64,000 nt of DNA from Alphaproteobacteria bacterium. GTDB taxonomy: Bacteria > Pseudomonadota > Alphaproteobacteria > Puniceispirillales > Puniceispirillaceae. The position numbers were made by a program, and so were the translations under genes. The notes under the pieces are model-generated. The model worked only from the letters and a program-made list of their open reading frames with translations, searched no databases and was not told the DNA's origin. The stretch is from positions 1 through 64,000 of the forward strand of contig JAKMFL010000021.1 in NCBI GenBank assembly GCA_022425485.1. Direction: 5' to 3'. The first letter of the stretch is position 1. Each line of letters starts with the position of its first letter. Positions 57,710-64,000 of this stretch are shown here, in pieces.

Positions 57710-58932
57710 GGTTTCATGCGGCGGCGTGCCATTTCACTAACGCGCAGGCGCAGGGCATTTAGCCGGATAAATCCGTGTGCATCATGGTGATCATAATCGG
57801 CGGCGCCCTCTTCAAAGGTAACTAAATCCTCTGAATATAATGAATTAGGTGAAGTACGCCCAACGATAATGATGTTACCTTTATAGAGCTTTAATTCAAC
57901 CTCGCCATTCACCATATCTTGGCAGTTATTTATCGCGGCTTGCAACATTTCCCGCTCTGGTGCAAACCAAAAACCATTATAAACCAACTCTGCATAACGG
58001 GGCATTAGCTCATCTTTTAAATGGGCAGCCCCTCTATCAAGCGTGATAGATTCGACAGCTCGTCTAGCGTCTAGCAAAATAGTGCCGCCCGGTGTTTCGT
58101 AGATCCCTCGCGATTTCATGCCAACAAAACGGTTTTCTACTAAATCCAGACGGCCAATACCATGTTTACCGCCAAGCCTGTTTAACTCTGTCAGCAGGGT
58201 GGCAGGTGACATCTCTTTGCCATTAATGGCAACAGGATCGCCGCCAACAAATTGGATTTTAATATGCTCTGGTGTGTTGGGGGCTTCTTCTGGGGCGACG
58301 GTGCGCGAAAATACATATTCTTCTGGTGGCAGGGCGGGGTCTTCTAGCACTTTGCCCTCAGCTGAAATATGAAGCAAATTTGCATCTACACTGAACGGTG
58401 CTTCGCCGCGCTTATCTTTAGGCACGGGTATCTGATTGGCTTCGGCATAGGCGATAAGCTTGGTTCTGGACGCCAAATCCCATTCCCGCCATGGGGCGAT
58501 AACTTTGATATCAGGTTGCAGGGCATAGTAGCCTAGCTCAAAGCGCACCTGATCATTGCCCTTGCCAGTAGCCCCGTGCGATACCGCATCTGCGCCAACT
58601 TCTTTTGCAATTTCTATTTGCCGCTTGGCAATAAGGGGACGCGCAATAGAAGTGCCTAGAAGATATAACCCTTCATAAAGTGCGTTTGCCCGGAACATTG
58701 GAAAGACATAATCTTTGACGAACTCTTCGCGCAAATCTTCGATATAGATGTCCTTGATACCAAGCAGCTTTGCTTTCTCGCGGGCTGGCTCTATATCTTC
58801 TCCCTGACCTAAATCAGCGGTAAAAGTTACAACCTCACAGGCATATTCTTCTTGCAACCATTTCAAGATGACAGAGGTATCTAGACCGCCTGAATAGGCC
58901 AAAACAACCTTATTTACCTGTTGTGTCGTCAT
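57706..58932 (-). CDS. argG: Argininosuccinate synthase (ORF extends to 58962; ATG 58932 likely)
   Basis: [40 protein letters not shown]. Confidence 0.97.
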   Translation of the reverse strand: MTTQQVNKVVLAYSGGLDTSVILKWLQEEYACEVVTFTADLGQGEDIEPAREKAKLLGIKDIYIEDLREEFVKDYVFPMFRANALYEGLYLLGTSIARPLIAKRQIEIAKEVGADAVSHGATGKGNDQVRFELGYYALQPDIKVIAPWREWDLASRTKLIAYAEANQIPVPKDKRGEAPFSVDANLLHISAEGKVLEDPALPPEEYVFSRTVAPEEAPNTPEHIKIQFVGGDPVAINGKEMSPATLLTELNRLGGKHGIGRLDLVENRFVGMKSRGIYETPGGTILLDARRAVESITLDRGAAHLKDELMPRYAELVYNGFWFAPEREMLQAAINNCQDMVNGEVELKLYKGNIIIVGRTSPNSLYSEDLVTFEEGAADYDHHDAHGFIRLNALRLRVSEMARRRMKP

Positions 58933-59034
58933 CTGTTTTCTCCTAGCAGCATCGGAAGGCAAAATCTAATTTTATATTCGCTGTTCTATATCAGAAAAAT
59001 CAGCTTAAACGGAAATTGTTTTTTAGGTGCCACC

Positions 59035-61566
59035 TTAGATGGTTTCGCGCAAGAAGGGCGCTGGTTTACTGCCTAAAGTGCGCATCGCCCCAGCTAGGCC
59101 GAGACAGATGGTAGCGCCCGCGCCAGAAAAAGCAGTCAGCGCCACGAGTGGCAAATTAAACATGAACTCTGCACCAATGAAAAAGCTTATGAGCGCATAG
59201 CTGGTTGCACTGCCAATAATAATAGCCACCAGACCAGTGAGAATCGCCAGCAAGCTATATTCTAAAATCCATGCGATGATGATATCTACCCGCCTTGCCC
59301 CCAAAATCTTCAAAATCATTGAATCTGTAAAGCGCTGCGCCTCGGAATTAGCAACACTGCCTGCAAGAACGGCAAGCCCAGATAGCAAGGTGACAATCGC
59401 TGTCATCTGAATGGCTGCTCCTAAAAGGCTCAATATTTTTTCTACCGTTTGTACAGCATCACTTACCGAGACAGCAGAGATATTGTTAAATTCAGCTGTT
59501 ACCTGTTTTTCAATTTGGCTGGCCAAATTTTTGTCTGGAGACCGGGTGGTAGCGAGCCAGCTATGTGGGGCCCCATCTAGGGCGCCCGGCGTCATGATAA
59601 AGACAAAATTTATCCTGAAACTTTCCCACTTAACTTCACGTGCATTGGCAATTTTTGCGGTAATTTCGCGGCCTAAAATGTTTAAGGTTACGCTATCGCC
59701 AATAGCAAGATTGTAATCACGCGCCATATTTTCGGTTATTGACATTAACGGGGGGCCTTTATAATGAGCAGGCCACCATTCCCCTCTGGTAAGTGTTGCG
59801 CCGATGGGCGGCTCTGCTTGCCAAGTTAGCGCGCGGTCACCTCGTAAAATCCAAGCGCTTTCTGCATCCTTGTCTGTTTGGCTAGCTGGAACATCGTTAA
59901 GCGCCGTCACCCGCCCGCGCAACATCGGTGTCTTTTCAATAATGGTATCGCTGGAGATGTTGTCCACTAGAGCCAAGAACGGGTTTATCTGTTGCGGTTG
60001 GATATCAATGAAAAACCAGTCTGGGGCATCTTCTGCTGCACGGCTACTTAACTGAGCCATCAAATTATGCTGGCTAGATATCACGGCCACCAATACAGAC
60101 AGCCCTAACCCAAAGGCGATCATAATAGATTGAAGGGGGGAGCCCTTGCGCGTTATTGCAGATAAGGCAAGGTGGGCAGGTACATATCGCGGCGGCTTCA
60201 TCCGGCGCAATCCAAACAACACCGCACCTGCAAGCAGGTATAAAAGCCCCATAGAGATAAGGGCCGCGACCATAAAGCTTAAGGAAAGAAAAAGATTGCC
60301 TGTGGCCAATACGGCTAGTGCAAGCAAGCCTATTACACCGCCCATAACCGCGATAAAGGCAGCAGGAGATGGCCTGCCGCTAGGCATTTGCATTAAGGAG
60401 CGGAACAGATGGGCGGCGCGAATATGGCGGGTACGTGAAAGGGGCCAAACGGCAAAAACAAAAGTCGTTAGCATGCCAAACCCAGCCGCTAGCAATAAAG
60501 GCCGAGCATAGAGATCTGTCATTATGGGCACATTTACGTAAGCAGCAAAGAAATTGGCCGTAAGAAAGGGCGTTAATCCAGCTATTAAAACGCCTGCACC
60601 AACACCAAGGCTAGCAATCACCATAACTTGTAGAATGTAAACGCGGAAAATCAGCTTTGATGAAGCGCCTAAGCATTTCAAGGTGGCAATGACATTCATC
60701 CGGCTAAGCAGCCATGCGCGTACAGCGCCGCTTACCCCTAGCCCACCTATTAAAAGAGCGGTTAGCCCAACCAGCATTAAAAATAATTCTGCACGTTCTA
60801 CAAAACGCTCAAATCCAGCGCCAGCAGAAGCTAGGGTGCGCAGGCGCACATAACTGCCCTCTACCCGTTCAGCCAAACCCGCTTCTATGGCCGGAATGCG
60901 GGAGGTGTCTTGAAGGCGTAAACGCGTTTTATACGATATAAATGCCCCTTCTTGTTGCAGGCCAGAGGCTTTTAGGGTTTCTGCGCCAATAATAAGCCGC
61001 GGCCCGAACCCAACAAAGCTTATAGACTGGTCAGGCTCTGCTGTCAGGCTGGCACGAATAGTAACCGTTATCTCGCCCAGCGTTGCCGTGTCACCAATGT
61101 TAAGATCAAGCGCAGCGAGTAAGGCAGGGGCAGCGATAGCACCTTTATCCGCTAGCGCATTTGCAAGCCCCATATCTGGGGATAGGGTAACTTCGCCAAC
61201 CAATGGATAGGCTGTATCAACGGCTTTTAGCTCTACTAACTTGCGGGCAGCTGGTTGGTTTTGTGTCTGTTTTCGCCCCAGCATCGCGCGCATTTGTATA
61301 ATATCGGATCGCGCCCCCGCCGCGCTGGCAAACTCCAGCAGATTTTCCGCTGGCGGTATATGCAGGCTAGAAAGCTCAAAATCACCGCCCAGCAGGCTGC
61401 GTGCATTATTGTCAATGCCCGCCCGCATCGCTTCGGCAACAGATCCAACCGCGCCAATAGCGGCAACTCCCAGCATGAGGGCGGCTAAAAAAACACGAAA
61501 ACGCGCTACCGAGCCTCTGATCTCGCAGCGTGCGAAATGCCAAGCAAGTGACCAGCTATTCCCCAT
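59035..61566 (-). CDS. FtsX-like ABC transporter permease (YbbP-type)
   Basis: 843 aa, two FtsX-type permease domains; adjacent to its ATPase gene and divergent tesA. Confidence 0.9.
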   Translation of the reverse strand: MGNSWSLAWHFARCEIRGSVARFRVFLAALMLGVAAIGAVGSVAEAMRAGIDNNARSLLGGDFELSSLHIPPAENLLEFASAAGARSDIIQMRAMLGRKQTQNQPAARKLVELKAVDTAYPLVGEVTLSPDMGLANALADKGAIAAPALLAALDLNIGDTATLGEITVTIRASLTAEPDQSISFVGFGPRLIIGAETLKASGLQQEGAFISYKTRLRLQDTSRIPAIEAGLAERVEGSYVRLRTLASAGAGFERFVERAELFLMLVGLTALLIGGLGVSGAVRAWLLSRMNVIATLKCLGASSKLIFRVYILQVMVIASLGVGAGVLIAGLTPFLTANFFAAYVNVPIMTDLYARPLLLAAGFGMLTTFVFAVWPLSRTRHIRAAHLFRSLMQMPSGRPSPAAFIAVMGGVIGLLALAVLATGNLFLSLSFMVAALISMGLLYLLAGAVLFGLRRMKPPRYVPAHLALSAITRKGSPLQSIMIAFGLGLSVLVAVISSQHNLMAQLSSRAAEDAPDWFFIDIQPQQINPFLALVDNISSDTIIEKTPMLRGRVTALNDVPASQTDKDAESAWILRGDRALTWQAEPPIGATLTRGEWWPAHYKGPPLMSITENMARDYNLAIGDSVTLNILGREITAKIANAREVKWESFRINFVFIMTPGALDGAPHSWLATTRSPDKNLASQIEKQVTAEFNNISAVSVSDAVQTVEKILSLLGAAIQMTAIVTLLSGLAVLAGSVANSEAQRFTDSMILKILGARRVDIIIAWILEYSLLAILTGLVAIIIGSATSYALISFFIGAEFMFNLPLVALTAFSGAGATICLGLAGAMRTLGSKPAPFLRETI

Positions 61567-62331
61567 TTAAGCACCTGCCTTTATCTGCTGGTCGGTGGCA
61601 AGCTTGCCATCTTCGATACGCAGCAAACGCTGGCAGCGTGTGGCTAGCCCCTCATCATGGGTAATCAGCACCAGGGCTGCATTTACAGAAGCGGCCGCTG
61701 CAAATAATTCTTTGATAACAGATGCCCCCGTGGCGCTATCCAGATTGCCGGTTGGCTCATCAGCTAGCAAGATATCTGGGCGGGTAACAATCGCTCTGGC
61801 AATAGCAACACGCTGCTGCTCCCCCCCTGATAGCTGGTCAGGCAAATGCCCCATACGGTGACCTAGGCCAAGGCTCTTTAGCGCATCTGCAGCTTTTTCA
61901 TTTGCTGCGGTATCACTGGCTAGCTCTAGCGGCACGGCTACATTCTGCAAGGCTGTCATGGACGGAATTAGCCGAAAGGCCTGAAACACAATGCCGACAT
62001 GGTCGCGGCGAAGTTGGGCAAGGCTATCTTCATCCATGGTGGTAATATCTTGGCCTGCTAGCACAGCTTTGCCAGCGCTTAGCGTTTCCAGCCCGGAAAT
62101 CAGCATCAAAAGGCTGGTTTTTCCCGCCCCGCTTGGGCCTAGAATCGCAACAGATTGGCCAGCTGGTATATCTAGATTAATATCTTTAAGGATATCAACT
62201 TGGCCAGTGTTGCTAGCGAAGGACAGGCTAGCATCCTTTAATGAAATGACCGTATTTTCTGTGCCTGTGGGAGAGATGGTTTCTTGAACTGGCATGCCGG
62301 CAACCTTATATGTAGCATAACAAATGGGCAC
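61567..62331 (-). CDS. ABC transporter ATP-binding protein (YbbA-type); start may be 62295
   Basis: [51 protein letters not shown]. Confidence 0.93.
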   Translation of the reverse strand: MPICYATYKVAGMPVQETISPTGTENTVISLKDASLSFASNTGQVDILKDINLDIPAGQSVAILGPSGAGKTSLLMLISGLETLSAGKAVLAGQDITTMDEDSLAQLRRDHVGIVFQAFRLIPSMTALQNVAVPLELASDTAANEKAADALKSLGLGHRMGHLPDQLSGGEQQRVAIARAIVTRPDILLADEPTGNLDSATGASVIKELFAAAASVNAALVLITHDEGLATRCQRLLRIEDGKLATDQQIKAGA

Positions 62332-62409
62332 ATTGCCCGTTTGAACTAGGCGTGCGGCGCAACAGCTATTCTGTTACGCTCATAGACCTCATATGGGATA
62401 TGTTTTCTG

Positions 62410-63081
62410 ATGTGCCAAGCATTCAACCTAAAAAAAGTTTTTCTTCTTTTTTTTAGCCGCCCTTTTTTTCGCAGGCTTTTTGTTCTGGGACTATTGGCGA
62501 GTTTTTTTGCTGCATCTGGCCATGCTTATGCGGACACAAAGCGCCTGATGATATTTGGTGATTCGTTAGTAGCTGGATATGGCCTGTCAGCTGAAGAGGG
62601 ATTTACCGGCCAGCTTCAAGCGAGATTAGAAGATGAAGCTATGGCTATTGAGGTTATAAATGCCGGTGTATCAGGCGATACCAGTGCTGGCGGTCTGGCG
62701 CGTCTTAACTGGTCTCTTGCTGAAAAGCCAGATTATATCCTTATAGTGCTGGGCGGAAATGACTTGTTGCGCGGTATAAATCCGGCCGATACGCGCCAAA
62801 ATTTAGATCAGATTCTAACTAGGTTGCAGGCGTTGGGGGTGCAAACCTTCCTAGCGGGGATGTTGGCGCCAGTGAATTTAGGCGCTGAATATGGCGCTGA
62901 ATTTAATCCGATTTATCCTGAAATGGCGAAAAAATATGATACTGGCTTTTATCCTTTTTTTCTAAAAGATGTTGCGCTTGTTCCAAAATTGAATCAACGC
63001 GATGGTCTCCACCCAAATGCAGAAGGTGTGGCTAAAATTATTGACGAGATGATGCCTATCTTGCGTCCGTTCCTAAGCTAG
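62410..63081 (+). CDS. tesA: SGNH-family arylesterase/lysophospholipase TesA-like
   Basis: LMIFGDSLVAGYGLSAEEGF, LGGNDLLRGI, DGLHPNAEG; N-terminal signal sequence. Confidence 0.93.
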   Translation: MCQAFNLKKVFLLFFSRPFFRRLFVLGLLASFFAASGHAYADTKRLMIFGDSLVAGYGLSAEEGFTGQLQARLEDEAMAIEVINAGVSGDTSAGGLARLNWSLAEKPDYILIVLGGNDLLRGINPADTRQNLDQILTRLQALGVQTFLAGMLAPVNLGAEYGAEFNPIYPEMAKKYDTGFYPFFLKDVALVPKLNQRDGLHPNAEGVAKIIDEMMPILRPFLS

Positions 63082-63095
63082 GTGAGGGTAGAAAG

Positions 63096-63587
63096 ATGCA
63101 TTCAAAGCGTTCATTAATTTTTCTCGCTAGATGGCTTGGCTATGCTGGTGCGCTGCCTTTTTTAGCGCTGGGGCTATTGGTTTTGTGGCCAGAATTTATT
63201 AGATTGCGAATAAGCTCAATAATGCGCTTTTCAGAGGCGAGCATCGCCTTTGCGCTGCTTTCTTATGGCGCCATTATTTTAAGTTTTCTGGGCGGGTTGC
63301 ATTGGGGAAGGGCGGTTACAATTCCATCAGACCAGCAAATCATATCCATGCGCACTGCCCTGTTATGGTCAGTTAGCTTGTCTCTGATCGCATGGTTTGC
63401 GTTGATTTTACAGGGGATGTTTTTGCCAATGCGCTATGCGGCCAGCTTGCTGATTGCCGGGTTTGCAGCAGCGCTAATCGCTGATTTAAAGCTTCTGGAA
63501 AAAGGGTATTGGCCAGCATGGATGCGCACCTTACGCTTGCATTTAACTCTGACCGCTATGGCAAGCTTGCTTGCGCTATCGATCTAG
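63096..63587 (+). CDS. DUF3429-like membrane protein
   Basis: Multi-TM; LARWLGYAGALPFLALGLL, ALLSYGAIILSFLGGLHWGRAV. Confidence 0.75.
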   Translation: MHSKRSLIFLARWLGYAGALPFLALGLLVLWPEFIRLRISSIMRFSEASIAFALLSYGAIILSFLGGLHWGRAVTIPSDQQIISMRTALLWSVSLSLIAWFALILQGMFLPMRYAASLLIAGFAAALIADLKLLEKGYWPAWMRTLRLHLTLTAMASLLALSI

Positions 63588-63613
63588 CTGGTTTGCGGCT
63601 GTATCTTTGGCAA

Positions 63614-63643
63614 GTGATTAATTGACGGGTGATTAATTGACGA
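63614..63643. repeat. 15-bp tandem duplication
   Basis: GTGATTAATTGACGG / GTGATTAATTGACGA; second copy contains the stop of the minus-strand cupin gene. Confidence 0.85.
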
Positions 63644-64000
63644 GCAGATTTAAAACGCGCCCAATCGGCCCGGTCAGCCGGATATCGCCCTGATTAATGG
63701 CAAAAACCAAACATTCGCCATCATTATCGGCAACAGGTTTATGCTCACATCCCTCTTCTTGGACAGCAATATCGCCAGGCCCATAAGAGCCTGTCTCATC
63801 CGTAAAGCCCCCTTCTAGAACAAGGGTAACTTCGGTGCCAGAATGGGTGTGGGACGGAACAGCGGTGCCGGGCGCAATACGGTAAAATTTTGCCCGCCCT
63901 TGGTCGCCATCAAACACAACGTCACATTCAAACAGGCCAAGACCAATGCGCCGCCATGATGCATGGTCAGCATTAGGAATATAATCAGATATAGGACGCG
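63633..64000 (-). CDS. ChrR-like cupin protein (anti-ECF sigma factor type), 5' end beyond window
   Basis: Open minus frame to window end: RPISDYIPNADHASWRRIGLGLFECDVVFDGDQGRAKFYRIAPGTAVPSHTHSGTEVTLVLEGGFTDETGSYGPGDIAVQEEGCEHKPV. Confidence 0.8.
   Translation of the reverse strand, partial: RPISDYIPNADHASWRRIGLGLFECDVVFDGDQGRAKFYRIAPGTAVPSHTHSGTEVTLVLEGGFTDETGSYGPGDIAVQEEGCEHKPVADNDGECLVFAINQGDIRLTGPIGRVLNLLVN

Overview
This window looks like a chromosomal segment of a marine-type alphaproteobacterium, possibly SAR116-like (inferred from gene content and codon style, not tested). Most of it is dense housekeeping sequence: rpmH-rnpA-yidD-yidC-engB-argB, dapD-dapE, truA-fmt-def, recR-ybaB-dnaX plus a small SRP RNA missing from the ORF track, pheA, kdsB, gpsA, tsaD, gcvT-gcvH-gcvP, hemC-hemD, sodB, argG and tesA. 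Accessory content includes: (1) a probable island edge at tRNA-Arg(ACG) with an integrase remnant, an acetolactate-synthase-like/ALDH gene pair and a partial Kef-type antiporter; (2) an ArnT-like/GT2/LAB_N envelope-modification trio; (3) a branched-chain amino acid ABC transporter followed by a probable DMSP-catabolism region, with an AcuI-like acryloyl-CoA reductase, a frameshifted alpha/beta-hydrolase-OsmC pseudogene and a DddP-like DMSP lyase. The most unusual signal is a set of short-period (12-21 bp), low-copy, degenerate tandem arrays with a different unit at each locus. They sit at gene junctions, often overlap stop codons, and occupy 6 of the 7 convergent gaps larger than 20 nt. A similar 15-bp amplification occurs in frame in dnaX and hemD. 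All calls come from reading the sequence and supplied translations; no searches were run.
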